The notes beneath the pieces are model-generated. The model worked only from the letters and a program-made list of their open reading frames with translations. It was not told where the DNA came from and made no database searches. Shown in pieces: positions 11,442 through 21,382 of a stretch of 64,000 bases of DNA (the stretch's first letter is position 1; the number at the start of each line of letters is the position of its first letter). Origin of the DNA: Andreprevotia lacus DSM 23236. GTDB lineage: Bacteria; Pseudomonadota; Gammaproteobacteria; Burkholderiales; Chitinibacteraceae. The position numbers and the translations under genes are program-made. The stretch is from the NCBI RefSeq assembly GCF_900176275.1, contig NZ_FWXD01000005.1:124001-188000 (forward strand). Reading direction: 5' to 3'.

Positions 11442-12314
11442 ATGGCAGGCGGCAAAGAGATCCGGACCAAGATCAAGAGCGTCAAAAACACGCAGAAGAT
11501 CACCCGCGCCATGGAAATGGTTGCAACGTCCAAAATGCGCAAGGCCCAGGACCGCATGCGCGCGGCTCGTCCCTACGGTGAAAAAATCCGTAAGGTGACC
11601 GCGCACCTGGCCCAGGCGCTGGTGGACTACCAGCATCCTTTCCTCATCGGTCGCGACACCGTGAAACGGGTTGGCATCATCGTTGTCACGTCGGACAAAG
11701 GCTTGTGCGGTGGCTTGAACACCAACGTGCTGCGTCTGGCGCTGAACAAGATGAAGGGCTGGGACCAGAACGGTGTGGAAACTGCAGTCACCGCCATCGG
11801 CAACAAGGGTTTTGGTTTCATGGCACGCAATGGCGCCAAGGTCCTGTCGCACGCGACAGGTCTTGGCGACACGCCGCACCTCGAACAGTTGATCGGGCCC
11901 ATCAAGGTCATGGTCGACGCGTTCACGGCCGGCGAAGTGGACGAAGTGCACCTGGTGTACACCAAGTTCGTCAACACCATGAAGCAGGAACCCGTGCTGG
12001 AACAGTTGTTGCCACTGGCAAGCGAGGCCGTCGCCAAGCCCCAGTCGCACGAATACAACTGGGAATACCTGTTCGAGCCGGACGCCAAGTCCGTCATCGA
12101 CGACCTGATGGGTCGCTACCTCGAAGCCCTGGTTTACCAGGCGGTGGCGGAAAACATCGCGTCCGAACAGGCAGCGCGCATGGTGGCCATGAAGGCAGCA
12201 ACCGATAACGCCGACAAGGTGATCGGCAATCTGCAACTGCTGTACAACAAGACGCGTCAGGCAGCGATTACGAAAGAACTTTCGGAAATCTGCGCGGGCG
12301 CTGCAGCGGTTTAA
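11442..12314 (+). CDS. atpG: F0F1 ATP synthase subunit gamma
   Basis: Central rotor shaft of F1. The 290-residue protein has the N-terminal coiled-coil segment [20 protein letters not shown] and the C-terminal signature [18 protein letters not shown] near residues 243-260, followed by [26 protein letters not shown] before the ATG provides the ribosome binding site. Confidence 0.98.
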   Translation: MAGGKEIRTKIKSVKNTQKITRAMEMVATSKMRKAQDRMRAARPYGEKIRKVTAHLAQALVDYQHPFLIGRDTVKRVGIIVVTSDKGLCGGLNTNVLRLALNKMKGWDQNGVETAVTAIGNKGFGFMARNGAKVLSHATGLGDTPHLEQLIGPIKVMVDAFTAGEVDEVHLVYTKFVNTMKQEPVLEQLLPLASEAVAKPQSHEYNWEYLFEPDAKSVIDDLMGRYLEALVYQAVAENIASEQAARMVAMKAATDNADKVIGNLQLLYNKTRQAAITKELSEICAGAAAV

Positions 12315-13733
<1,419 letters not shown>

Positions 13734-13744
13734 GGGGATAGGGA

Positions 13745-14173
13745 ATGGCCATGACGATGCATGTGGACGTGGTAAGCGCCGAGGCGCTGATCTACTCCGG
13801 CACCGCCGAGTTCATCTCGGCGCCTGCCGACCAGGGCGAGATCGGCATCCTGCCGCGGCACGCACCGCTGCTCAGCCGGATTCGTCCGGGTGCAGTGCGC
13901 ATCAAGCCGGCCAATAGCAACGATCCGGACGTAATCCTTTACGTTTCGGGCGGCCTGCTGGAAGTGCAACCGCACGTGGTAACCGTGCTGGCCGATACCG
14001 CGATTCGCGGTGCCGACATCGACGAAGCCAAGGCCAAGGAAGCAAAGGCCAAGGCGGAAGAAGCCCTGAAGAACCGTACTGGTTCGATGGACTTCGCGAT
14101 GGCGCAAGCCGAACTGCTGGAAGCCGTGGCGAAACTCGCCGTGGTGGAAAAGCTGAAGAAGCGCGGCCACTAA
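13745..14173 (+). CDS. atpC: F0F1 ATP synthase subunit epsilon
   Basis: Regulatory subunit attached to gamma. The 142-residue protein has the N-terminal beta-sandwich ([40 protein letters not shown]) and a C-terminal pair of helices from about residue 92. Three in-frame ATG codons (13745, 13751, 13757) are possible; the first is best spaced from the GGGATAGGG purine tract. It closes the operon and is followed by a strong terminator. Confidence 0.96.
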   Translation: MAMTMHVDVVSAEALIYSGTAEFISAPADQGEIGILPRHAPLLSRIRPGAVRIKPANSNDPDVILYVSGGLLEVQPHVVTVLADTAIRGADIDEAKAKEAKAKAEEALKNRTGSMDFAMAQAELLEAVAKLAVVEKLKKRGH

Positions 14174-14200
14174 GCCCTGTTGCCCATAGCGACAAAACAG

Positions 14201-14230
14201 AAGCAGCCTTCGGGCTGCTTTTGTTTTTTT
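14201..14230 (+). terminator. Terminator of the atp operon
   Basis: AAGCAGCC-TTCG-GGCTGCTT, a stable UUCG-tetraloop hairpin, followed by TTGTTTTTTT. It lies 27 bases after the atpC stop. Confidence 0.95.
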
Positions 14231-14428
14231 GGGGCTGATGTGGCGGCGGGTGCAACAAGCGCAGCGGCACCAGTTCGTTTGACCTTTACCGTTTGCAGGA
14301 AATTACCCTGCGTTCCTGGCATGTGGTGCAATGCGCCTTGCTTTCCCGCCCGATATGCGGGGTCGTTTGGTGTTCATGTGCAGCGGGAAGAATTAACGTT
14401 GATTGATGTAACCATTGCTGGAGTCGCT

Positions 14429-14668
14429 ATGGCAGCTCGAAGGGTCGGTGCTCTTGAACTTTCCGAAGAGTTGGCATTTTCGGGGCACCTGATTTGCCCA
14501 GAATGTGGGGATACGAAGTTTGGCTCTACGCAACTCCCTGACGGCTCACTGATTCGTTCGTGCCATGGCTACCGCAAGGGGGGGCCATGCCGATTCAAGT
14601 GGTCAAGCTCGGATGATCATTTGTATTTCTTTGTACCGGTCAGATATGTGTTGCCGAGATCACCTTAG
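14429..14668 (+). CDS. Small zinc-ribbon-like hypothetical protein
   Basis: A 79-residue protein that I do not recognise as a named family. I chose the ATG at 14429 because GGAG lies six bases upstream; longer in-frame starts read back through the atp terminator. Residues 20-60 contain CPECGDTKFGS, then a second cysteine pair in RSCHGYRKGGPCRFKW, suggesting a four-cysteine zinc ribbon. The flanks are less GC-rich than the neighbourhood and contain no other gene. Position after the atp operon and before the amidase pair suggests accessory DNA. It could be a remnant of a phage or plasmid protein. Confidence 0.5.
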   Translation: MAARRVGALELSEELAFSGHLICPECGDTKFGSTQLPDGSLIRSCHGYRKGGPCRFKWSSSDDHLYFFVPVRYVLPRSP

Positions 14669-14882
14669 TTGGTGTCCAGAATCAATTGAACCTCAACACT
14701 CCCTGTCGCCCCCAGCTTCGTTGGCTCCTCCACCCACTGGTTCGACGGTTCGGAAATGATTGTGGCGGTTGACTTTCTTTCTTTCTTATTGCTGGTTAAA
14801 TTGTGACGAATACCACTACAAAATTTTTACTGCATTAGTAAAATTACAAGAGATTCACAACAGAACGGGACAAAGTCAGTAA
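14669..14882. other. AT-richer gap without recognised features
   Basis: A 214-base stretch visibly richer in A and T than its surroundings (TTTCTTTCTTTCTTATTG near 14780), without a convincing gene, terminator or repeat. It probably holds the promoter of the downstream amidase gene. Composition suggests recent acquisition of the 14.4-15.7 kb patch (inference). Confidence 0.4.
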
Positions 14883-15257
14883 ATGGCTTGGGATATAGAC
14901 AAGGCAGTAAAGCATCTGGACTCGCATGCAGCGACAAAGAGCACTGGTAACTGTGCAACATTCGTCAGGCGGGCAATTCTTGCTGGCGGCATCCATGTGA
15001 TGCCTACGCACTACGCGAAGGACTATGGGCTGGCCTTGGGCGCTGCCGGTTTTGTGCAAGTGCCGGCTAAGGACACCTATGAGGCCGGGGACGTTGCCGT
15101 TATTCAACCCGCGACCGGTCACCCAACCGGGCATATGGCCATGTATGATGGACATCAATGGGTTTCCGATTTCAAACAGCTGCACGGTCTGTATCCTGGC
15201 AAGACATACCGGAAAGAAATGCCGGCATTTGAAATCTACCGATACCCCGCGCAATGA
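14883..15257 (+). CDS. NlpC/P60-CHAP-like amidase, Tae2/BPSL0067-like; candidate effector
   Basis: A 124-residue protein with the layout of a small papain-like peptidoglycan amidase. The likely catalytic cysteine is Cys24 in STGNCATFVRRAI, with its histidine at His84 in GHPTGHMAMYDG, followed by the strand QWVSDFKQ. The single-domain size, no signal peptide and similarity in layout to BPSL0067-type proteins suggest a type VI secretion amidase effector related to Tae2. Its stop overlaps the start of a gene for a lipoprotein, the arrangement expected of an effector and its periplasmic immunity protein. No type VI secretion genes lie in this window, so export is inference. It could instead be a phage-type endolysin-like enzyme. 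Confidence 0.6.
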   Translation: MAWDIDKAVKHLDSHAATKSTGNCATFVRRAILAGGIHVMPTHYAKDYGLALGAAGFVQVPAKDTYEAGDVAVIQPATGHPTGHMAMYDGHQWVSDFKQLHGLYPGKTYRKEMPAFEIYRYPAQ

Positions 15258-15700
15258 AAACCACCGTGAGAACCCTCTTTGGCCTGCTTTTTGCGCTCTT
15301 CTTTGCGCTCACTGCTTGCGCAAGCGAGCAGGTGGGGCAGGGGCCGGAAACTGTGCTGACCACCTTCTATCCCTGGTACCTCGGCAGGCTGAATGATGGC
15401 GTTGCACCAATAGCCAGCGACAGGGCCAATCTTGCGAAATACGTCTCTCAGCGAAGGATGTCCGTTCTTGCCAAGGAATATGCCAAGGGCGCTCTGGATG
15501 TTGATTATTTCACCAAGGCGCAGGACGTCATGGATGACTGGCAGGCCCATGTGTCTGTCACGGATGTCGCCATCAAGGACCAAGGAGCTTCGGCCATCGT
15601 CACTCTTGGGAATGTCGATAAATGGCGGCTAAAGGTTTTTCTGACTAATGCCAAAGGTCGCTGGCGCATAGACAAAGTGGTTGCACCTCAACCCAAATAG
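15254..15700 (+). CDS. Lipoprotein, DUF3828-like; candidate immunity partner of the amidase
   Basis: A 148-residue exported protein. Residues 1-21 are a hydrophobic signal with lipobox LTAC (Cys22), so it should be lipid-anchored in the periplasm. The mature part (TVLTTFYPWYLGRLNDG, KYVSQRR..LAKEY, YFTKAQDVMDDWQ) and the closing KVFLTNAKGRWRIDKVV resemble DUF3828-type domains, some of which act as immunity proteins to amidase effectors. The ATG overlaps the amidase stop (ATGA), so the two are translationally coupled. Periplasmic location is where protection against a wall-degrading amidase would be needed. The immunity role is inference. Confidence 0.6.
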   Translation: MKTTVRTLFGLLFALFFALTACASEQVGQGPETVLTTFYPWYLGRLNDGVAPIASDRANLAKYVSQRRMSVLAKEYAKGALDVDYFTKAQDVMDDWQAHVSVTDVAIKDQGASAIVTLGNVDKWRLKVFLTNAKGRWRIDKVVAPQPK

Positions 15701-15763
15701 GCCTGACTCGGCGCCATAGCCCCGGCGGCTAGTCCTCGCAGCGGCAACCGTGCTGATAGCACA

Positions 15764-15799
15764 TGCGGCGCAATTCGCGTTGCTTATTGCGCCCTACGA
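15764..15799. repeat. REP-like palindromic repeat (family C, copy 3)
   Basis: A single palindrome GGCGCAATTCGC..GCTTATTGCGCC after the lipoprotein gene, matching the second half of the copy at 6881-6975. It directly precedes repeat A1. Confidence 0.6.
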
Positions 15800-15827
15800 G
15801 CAGCCGCGATTTTTTGTTCTGGCACGC

Positions 15828-16087
15828 CGGGTGGCCAACCGCCCAAATCCCTTCTGAAGCGCCGAGCAGCACAGCCAGGCCCGGATGAAGGGGAGGGATG
15901 TCTGAGGCCCGCAGGGCCGAGTTACCGACCCGCCGGGATTGGCGCGCAGCGCAGGGTACCGCTTGGCGTAGCCAAGTGGCGCTGAAGTAGGGCCGCATTC
16001 TTTTGCTTCCTTTTCTTGGCGGGACAAGAAAAGGGAGGCGGCATGCGGGACGCACTCCCGCCCTAAATACTGCGCCGAAGGCGCTAA
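15828..16087 (+). repeat. Long dispersed repeat, family A (copy A1)
   Basis: About 260 bases nearly identical to 60349-60619 and present in inverted, more diverged form at 60008-60257. Shared landmarks are CCCTTCTGAAGCGCCGAGCA near the left end, CGGATGAAGGGGAGGGATGT, GAGTTACCGACCCGCCGGGA, the stem-forming TTTTCTTGGCGGGACAAGAAAA (first 20 bases at about 16012-16031) and the right end GCGCCGAAGGCGCTAA. Open frames inside it reflect the repeat itself and are not called as genes. Confidence 0.85.
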
Positions 16088-16165
16088 CACCCAACGGCAG
16101 AAGCCAACAACCGCAGCCGTTGCATCAAACAGCATTAAAACGCGCCGGTCGGCGTGCCACCGACC

Positions 16166-17533
16166 TCAACAATCCGGCATCGCAATCGTTACTGCCAGCC
16201 CCGCCAGCGACGTTTCCTTGTAGCTGTGCTGCATATCCAGCCCGGTGCGGTACATGGTGGCGATCACCTGATCGAGCGAAACCACATGCTCGCCGCTTTC
16301 CAGCAGCGCCAGTTGTGCGATCTTCACCGCCTTTTCGGCCGCCACGCCGTTGCGCTCTATGCATGGCACCTGCACCAGGCCGCCGACCGGGTCGCAGGTC
16401 AGGCCCAGGTGGTGTTCCATGGCGATTTCGGCGGCGTTTTCCACTTGCGCCAGGCTGCCGCCCAGCACTGCGCAATAGGCGCCGGCCGCCATCGAACAGG
16501 CCACGCCCACTTCGCCCTGACAGCCCACTTCGGCGCCGGAGATCGAGGCATTTTGCTTGTACAGCATGCCGATGGCGGCAGCGGTGAGCAGGAAGTCGAC
16601 CACGCCGTTGTCGTTGGCGTCCGGTGCAAAATCGCAGTAGTACTGCAGCACTGCCGGCACGATGCCGGCCGCGCCGTTGGTGGGCGCGGTCACCACACGG
16701 CCGCCGCTGGCGTTCTCTTCCGACACCGCCAGCGCGTAGACCAGCGGCCACAGCATCACGTCGTTGCGGCCGGCTTCCAAGAGCTCATACATGCGCGCGT
16801 ACAGCCCCGGCGCGCGGCGGCGTACCTTGAACGGCCCCGGCAGCTGGCCTTCGCTGCGGCAACCGCGCCGCACGCAGCCGGCCATCACGGCGGCAATGTC
16901 GAGCAGTTGCGAGCGCACCGCCGCCTCGGGTTGCCAGTGGCATTCGTTGGCCAGCATCACCTGCGCAATACTCAGGTGGTGGCTGCGGCAATGGCCGAGC
17001 AGCTCGGCGGCGTTGTTGAACGGTAGCGGCGGTTCGCTGCGGCCCGCGCGCGGCTGGTCGAACTCGGCATCGCTGACGATGAAGCCGCCGCCGACCGAGT
17101 AATAGATGTCGCTGGCCAGCACACTGCTATCGGCGGCGTGGGCGGCAAACTTCATGCCATTGGGGTGGCGCGGCAGGAACAGATGGCGCTGCAGCAGGCA
17201 ATCGCTGCGTGCGGCAAACGGCAGCGCATGCGTGCCGGCCAGCAACAGATCGGCGCCGGCAATCAGCGCGCGTGCGCGCGGCAGGATGGTGGCCGGGTCC
17301 ACGCTGTGCGGCAGCTGGCCTTCCAGCCCGTTCAGCAGCGCCTCCACCGTACCGTGGCCCGCCCCGGTCAGGGCCAGAGAGCCATACAGCTCGATCTGCA
17401 CCCTGGCGACGTGATCGATTACGCCCGCCTGCGCCAGCCCGGCGGCAAAGCGCTGCGCGGCCAGCATGGGGCCGACGGTGTGCGAGCTGGACGGCCCGAT
17501 GCCGATTTTGAACAGATCGAATACGCTGAGCAT
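16166..17533 (-). CDS. sdaA: L-serine ammonia-lyase, iron-sulfur type
   Basis: Deaminates L-serine to pyruvate and ammonia with an oxygen-sensitive 4Fe-4S cluster. The start is the ATG whose complement is 17531-17533, preceded by GGGAGG and giving [23 protein letters not shown], the standard opening. The 455-residue single-chain form joins both domains. Candidate cluster cysteines lie in [23 protein letters not shown]-type sequence near residues 333-352 and in [20 protein letters not shown] near 375-394. It is divergent from glmU. It may drain serine produced by the glycine cleavage/SHMT cycle, whose gcv genes lie further along (inference). Confidence 0.95.
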   Translation of the reverse strand: MLSVFDLFKIGIGPSSSHTVGPMLAAQRFAAGLAQAGVIDHVARVQIELYGSLALTGAGHGTVEALLNGLEGQLPHSVDPATILPRARALIAGADLLLAGTHALPFAARSDCLLQRHLFLPRHPNGMKFAAHAADSSVLASDIYYSVGGGFIVSDAEFDQPRAGRSEPPLPFNNAAELLGHCRSHHLSIAQVMLANECHWQPEAAVRSQLLDIAAVMAGCVRRGCRSEGQLPGPFKVRRRAPGLYARMYELLEAGRNDVMLWPLVYALAVSEENASGGRVVTAPTNGAAGIVPAVLQYYCDFAPDANDNGVVDFLLTAAAIGMLYKQNASISGAEVGCQGEVGVACSMAAGAYCAVLGGSLAQVENAAEIAMEHHLGLTCDPVGGLVQVPCIERNGVAAEKAVKIAQLALLESGEHVVSLDQVIATMYRTGLDMQHSYKETSLAGLAVTIAMPDC

Positions 17534-17692
17534 GCGGCCTCCCGCCGACGGACTTGTGATCCGGCACACGCAGCAGGCCGGATAAGCCAGCCGAATGTGG
17601 CGTCATGATTGATGTGTACGCTTAATTTGCGTGCGCGCAGATCGGGAGCATCCTGTAGTGCCCGCTTTTCATTGACCGCTGCTAGCCGGCGA

Positions 17693-17825
17693 ACCGGCAT
17701 CAAGACCCCGGCAAAGCCCGGCTCCTGCCTGCGGTGATGAACGAATCACGGGCACTACGCTGCTTGATGCCACACCCCCGCCCGCGCCGCTGCGAGGGAG
17801 CCTCGCCATTGCCCCTCAGCGGCAG
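17693..17825 (+). repeat. Dispersed two-hairpin repeat, family B (copy B1)
   Basis: Opens with GGCATCAAG and a CCCCGGCAAAGCCCGG-type hairpin. It ends with CCCGCCCGCGCCGCTGCGAG and GAGCCTCGCC..CTCAGCGGC. The same order of blocks is found at 26403-26534 (inverted), 29563-29688, 57019-57149 and, truncated, at 57201-57288. It fills most of the sdaA-glmU intergenic region. Confidence 0.75.
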
Positions 17826-17907
17826 GGATTGCGCGTGATGCTGCACGTACTGCTGCAGCGCGTCATTCGCTACAATGCCCGCATTCCTCTTTTGTTGCGG
17901 TCAGCTC

Positions 17908-19281
17908 ATGTCCTCCACGCTCAATGTCGTTGTCCTCGCTGCCGGTCAGGGCAAGCGCATGTATTCCAGCCTGCCCAAGGTGCTGCACCCGATTGCCGGC
18001 AAGCCGCTGCTGGGCCATGTGCTCGATACCGCGCGCCAGCTCGGCGCCGGCAAACTGGTGGTGGTGCACGGCCACGGCGGCGAGCAGGTGCAGGCGGCGT
18101 TTGCCGGCCAGCCCGATCTGGCCTGGGCGCATCAGGCGCAGCAACTGGGCACCGGGCACGCGCTGGCGCAGGCCATGCCGCACGTGGGTGGCGATGTCAC
18201 CCTGATGCTGTACGGCGATGTACCGCTGACGCGCCTGGCCACCCTGCAGCAGCTGCTGGACGCCAGTGCCGGCGGCAAGCTCGGCATCCTCACCGACATC
18301 CTCGACGATGCCACCGGCTATGGCCGCATCGTGCGTGATGCTGCCGGCGCGGTGCAGGCCATCGTCGAACAGAAGGACTGCACGCCCGAACAAGCGGCGA
18401 TTCGCGAAATGAACACCGGCATCCTCGCGCTGCCGACTGCGCGGCTGGCCGGCTGGCTGGGCGAGCTGAAAAACGACAACGCGCAGGGCGAGTACTACGC
18501 GACCGACCTGATCGCACTGGCCGTGCGCGACGGCGTGCCGGTTGCCACCGTGCACCCGAAAGACCATTGGGAGGCCGAAGGCATCAACAACAAGCTGCAG
18601 CTGGCTGTGCTGGAGCGCATCCACCAGCGCGAGCAGGCCAATGCATTGCTGGCAGCTGGCGTGGGCCTGCTCGACCCGGCGCGCTTTGATTTGCGCGGCA
18701 CGCTGAGCCACGGCAAGGATGTGGTGATCGACGTCAATTGCGTGTTCGAGGGCAAGGTCGCCTTGGGCAACAATGTGCAGATCGGTGCCAACTGCGTGCT
18801 GAAGGATGTGACGATTGCGGATGGCGTGGTCATCCACCCGTTCTGCCATCTGGAAGACGCGCAAGTTGGCCCCGGCGCGCTGATCGGCCCGTATGCGCGC
18901 TTACGCCCCGGCGCCGAGCTGGCGGCAGACGTGCACATCGGCAATTTTGTCGAAGTAAAGAAATCCACCATCGGCACCGGTTCCAAGGTCAATCACCTGA
19001 CGTATATCGGCGACACCACCATGGGCAGCGGCGTGAATGTCGGCGCTGGCACCATCACCGCCAACTATGATGGCGTGAACAAATTCCGCACCGTGATCGA
19101 AGACGGCGTGCGCATCGGCTCCAACAACGTGCTGGTGGCGCCCGTTACCATCGGCACAGAGGCCACCACCGGTGCGGGCTCGGTGATCAGCAAGGATGCG
19201 CCGGCCGGCAAGCTCACGCTGGCGCGCGCCAAACAGGTCACGCTCGACGGCTGGCAACGGCCGGTCAAGAAAAAGGACTGA
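17908..19281 (+). CDS. glmU: Bifunctional GlcN-1-P acetyltransferase / GlcNAc-1-P uridyltransferase
   Basis: Makes UDP-GlcNAc for peptidoglycan and lipopolysaccharide. The ATG at 17908 gives [20 protein letters not shown], the usual opening, and 457 residues. The nucleotidyltransferase motif [15 protein letters not shown] lies near residues 9-27; from about 250 the protein is a left-handed beta-helix of hexapeptide repeats ([19 protein letters not shown]) carrying the acetyltransferase site with [10 protein letters not shown] near 386-395. A TACAAT -10-like hexamer at 17871-17876 marks the likely promoter. In a chitin degrader it also connects imported GlcNAc to wall synthesis (inference). 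Confidence 0.97.
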   Translation: MSSTLNVVVLAAGQGKRMYSSLPKVLHPIAGKPLLGHVLDTARQLGAGKLVVVHGHGGEQVQAAFAGQPDLAWAHQAQQLGTGHALAQAMPHVGGDVTLMLYGDVPLTRLATLQQLLDASAGGKLGILTDILDDATGYGRIVRDAAGAVQAIVEQKDCTPEQAAIREMNTGILALPTARLAGWLGELKNDNAQGEYYATDLIALAVRDGVPVATVHPKDHWEAEGINNKLQLAVLERIHQREQANALLAAGVGLLDPARFDLRGTLSHGKDVVIDVNCVFEGKVALGNNVQIGANCVLKDVTIADGVVIHPFCHLEDAQVGPGALIGPYARLRPGAELAADVHIGNFVEVKKSTIGTGSKVNHLTYIGDTTMGSGVNVGAGTITANYDGVNKFRTVIEDGVRIGSNNVLVAPVTIGTEATTGAGSVISKDAPAGKLTLARAKQVTLDGWQRPVKKKD

Positions 19282-19284
19282 AGC

Positions 19285-20187
19285 ATGCCGGCCACGCTAG
19301 ACGGCAAGTTGGTAGTGGCAATCAGCTCGCGCGCGCTGTTCGATTTCGAACAGGAAAACCGCGTGTTCGAGCAGAACGACGATACTGCCTACATGGCGCT
19401 GCAGCAGTCGCTGCTGGAGCGGCCGGCCCAGCCCGGCGTGGCCTATCCGCTGGTGAAAAAGCTGCTGGCGTTCAACCAGGGCGGCGAGCAACTGGTCGAG
19501 GTGGTCATCCTGTCACGCAATGACCCGATGAGTGGGCTGCGCGTGTTCAAATCGGCCGAGCATGCCGGCCTGCAGCTGGAGCGCGGCGTGTTCACGCGTG
19601 GCCGCCCGGCGCATCACTATCTGGCGCCGCTCAAGGCCAATCTCTTTCTGTCGGCCAACGAGGCCGACGTGCGCGAGGCCATACAGCGCGGTTTTCCGGC
19701 CGCTCGGGTCTATCCCGAATCGGTACAGGTGGCCGAAACCCACGCCGACGAAGTGCGCATCGCCTTCGACGGCGACGCGGTGCTGTTCTCGGATGAAGCC
19801 GAGCAGGTGTTCCAGCGCGACGGCCTGCCGGCCTTCCACGCGCACGAACACGACAAGGCCGCGCTGCCGCTGCCCGACGGCCCATTCCGCCCGCTGCTGG
19901 AGGCACTGCACCGGCTGCAGCGGCAAAGCGCCGCCAACCCGGCGATGAAAATCCGCACCGCACTGGTCACTGCCCGCAGCGCCCCGGCGCACGAGCGCGC
20001 CATCCGCACCTTGATGGGCTGGAACATCGAGGTGGACGAGGCCATGTTCCTTGGCGGGCTGGAAAAAGGCCCCTTCCTGCGTGAATTCCAGCCGGATTTC
20101 TTTTTTGACGACCAGACCGGCCACTGTGAATCGGGCGCACGCGTCGGCCCCACCGGGCAGGTGCATTACGGGGTGACCAACCGTTGA
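19285..20187 (+). CDS. Cytosolic 5'-nucleotidase (NT5C1-like)
   Basis: A 300-residue cytoplasmic protein resembling the 5'-nucleotidase family that includes eukaryotic cN-I, which releases phosphate from nucleoside monophosphates. Visible blocks are VVAISSRALFDFEQENRVFE near residues 10-29, VVILSRNDPMSGLRVF near 73-88, RGVFTRGRPAHHYLAPLKANLFLS near 99-122 and a haloacid-dehalogenase-like IAFDGDAVLFSDEAE near 158-172. A final segment WNIEVDEAMFLGGLEKG..FLREFQPDFFFDDQ near 243-275 is typical. It starts three bases after glmU and is very probably cotranscribed. Physiological substrate is unknown. Confidence 0.85.
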   Translation: MPATLDGKLVVAISSRALFDFEQENRVFEQNDDTAYMALQQSLLERPAQPGVAYPLVKKLLAFNQGGEQLVEVVILSRNDPMSGLRVFKSAEHAGLQLERGVFTRGRPAHHYLAPLKANLFLSANEADVREAIQRGFPAARVYPESVQVAETHADEVRIAFDGDAVLFSDEAEQVFQRDGLPAFHAHEHDKAALPLPDGPFRPLLEALHRLQRQSAANPAMKIRTALVTARSAPAHERAIRTLMGWNIEVDEAMFLGGLEKGPFLREFQPDFFFDDQTGHCESGARVGPTGQVHYGVTNR

Positions 20188-20205
20188 TCTGCGAGCGCCA
20201 GGCAC

Positions 20206-21093
20206 TCACCCCGGCTCGTGCTGCATCACCTGGCTGGGGTTCTGCCCGAAATGCCGGCGGAAACGGCGCGAGAAACTGGCCACCTCGCGGTAGCCCAGTT
20301 GGGCTGCCACTTCGCTGACATTGCCGGCGCCGCTCATCAGCAGTTGCAGCGCTTTTTCCATGCGCAGGTTCAGCAACAGTTGCGACGGCGCCATGCGCAT
20401 ATGGGTGATGCACAGCTTGTGGAAGTAACCGGGCGTGACGCCCAGCCGCGCGGCCAGCTCGTCCACGCGCCATTCGCGGCTGTAGTCCTGTTTCACGGCG
20501 TCGAACAAGGTCAGCAGCCGGCGCTCCATGTGCGGCTTGTCCAGCGCGGCGGCCAACGATTGCGACAAGATGCCCATGGTGAGCGACAGCGCGCCGGTGG
20601 CAAACGGGTTGTGCGCGCCGCCCGCCTCGACCTCGCGGCACAGCAGCGAGAGCGCGTCGAAGATGCTCTCGGTGTGTTGATCCGGATAAATCACGTTGCC
20701 CATGGTGTTGAGCGCATGCCAGCGCGGCGTATCGCGCAGCAGGAACCAGCCAAAGCGCCATACCTCGCCATGCAGGCGGAAACCACGCAGCCCGCCCTTG
20801 GGCAGCACCACGAAATCATGCGGGCGTATCGTCTGCCAGCCGTTCTCGTCCAGCGCCTCGGCCTCGCCATGCGCCGACAGCAATACGGTGTGAAACGGTG
20901 CGCCCAGCCGCTGCACGGCAAAGCACTCGCGCGCGGTGGTCACGCCGGCCAGGATCACGTCGAACTCGTCCAGCTTGCGGTAGAACAGCGTCTCGTAATC
21001 GTGCGCGCCCACATAGCGCTGGCGCGAGGCCGGCGCGATGTCGAACGCTTCCTGATATTCCACGCCGTGATGGCGGTTGGGTTGATATTTCAT
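20206..21093 (-). CDS. AraC-family transcriptional regulator
   Basis: A 295-residue regulator. The N-terminal half (about 1-170) is a cupin-like sensor domain with GVTTARECFAVQRLGAPFHTVLLSAHG near 50-76. The C-terminal part has two helix-turn-helix units: VDELAARLGVTPGYFHKLC near 212-230 and GNVSEVAAQLGYREVASFSRRFRRHFGQNPSQ near 257-288. It is convergent with the nucleotidase and divergent from the GH18 chitinase gene, whose expression it may control, possibly in response to a chito-oligosaccharide. That link is inferred from position only. Confidence 0.9.
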   Translation of the reverse strand: MKYQPNRHHGVEYQEAFDIAPASRQRYVGAHDYETLFYRKLDEFDVILAGVTTARECFAVQRLGAPFHTVLLSAHGEAEALDENGWQTIRPHDFVVLPKGGLRGFRLHGEVWRFGWFLLRDTPRWHALNTMGNVIYPDQHTESIFDALSLLCREVEAGGAHNPFATGALSLTMGILSQSLAAALDKPHMERRLLTLFDAVKQDYSREWRVDELAARLGVTPGYFHKLCITHMRMAPSQLLLNLRMEKALQLLMSGAGNVSEVAAQLGYREVASFSRRFRRHFGQNPSQVMQHEPG

Positions 21094-21183
21094 CGCATCA
21101 GATGAGATCAGGACAAATCGAGAATCAAAGCGGACATTCCTAAATAGCGGGCGATCGGCTAGTTTGGCGCAGCGTCAGTCCAA

Positions 21184-21285
21184 GGGGCAAAAAAGCCCCG
21201 GCGCAGACCCAAGCCACGATCTCGGCGAGAGGGGCCTCAGCGGGGTAAAGAGCAGCGCAGAAACCGGAATGTACTTAGCGTACAT
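21184..21285. promoter_or_regulatory. Hairpin-bearing leader region upstream of the chitinase
   Basis: The 289-base gap between the AraC gene and the chitinase holds a GGGGC-A6-GCCCC hairpin at 21184-21199 and an ATGTAC-TTAGC-GTACAT palindrome at 21269-21285. The latter could be an operator or part of a structured leader. I could not fit it to a known riboswitch class. Confidence 0.35.
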
Positions 21286-21382
21286 GAGGATTTTGAGCAG
21301 CGCATGATCCCCGATCAGGCCCTCGCAGCCAGATCGCGTCAGGTCTCAATACTAAAACCAAATGATGGAAGGAGGAGACGTA

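Noticed and set aside
9870-12236. Very long open frame antisense to atpA and atpG
   Set aside because: Result of strong codon bias in highly expressed genes; the sense strand holds textbook subunits.
14180-14428. Longer start for the zinc-ribbon protein
   Set aside because: It would read through the atp operon terminator and has no ribosome binding site; the ATG at 14429 does.
15729-16135. Overlapping open frames on both strands as possible small proteins
   Set aside because: They coincide with repeat A1 and recur in the same way at A2; no ribosome binding site or family resemblance.
21184-21290. Cyclic-di-GMP (GEMM) riboswitch before the chitinase
   Set aside because: The required conserved aptamer blocks are not present in the correct order, so only a generic leader is reported.
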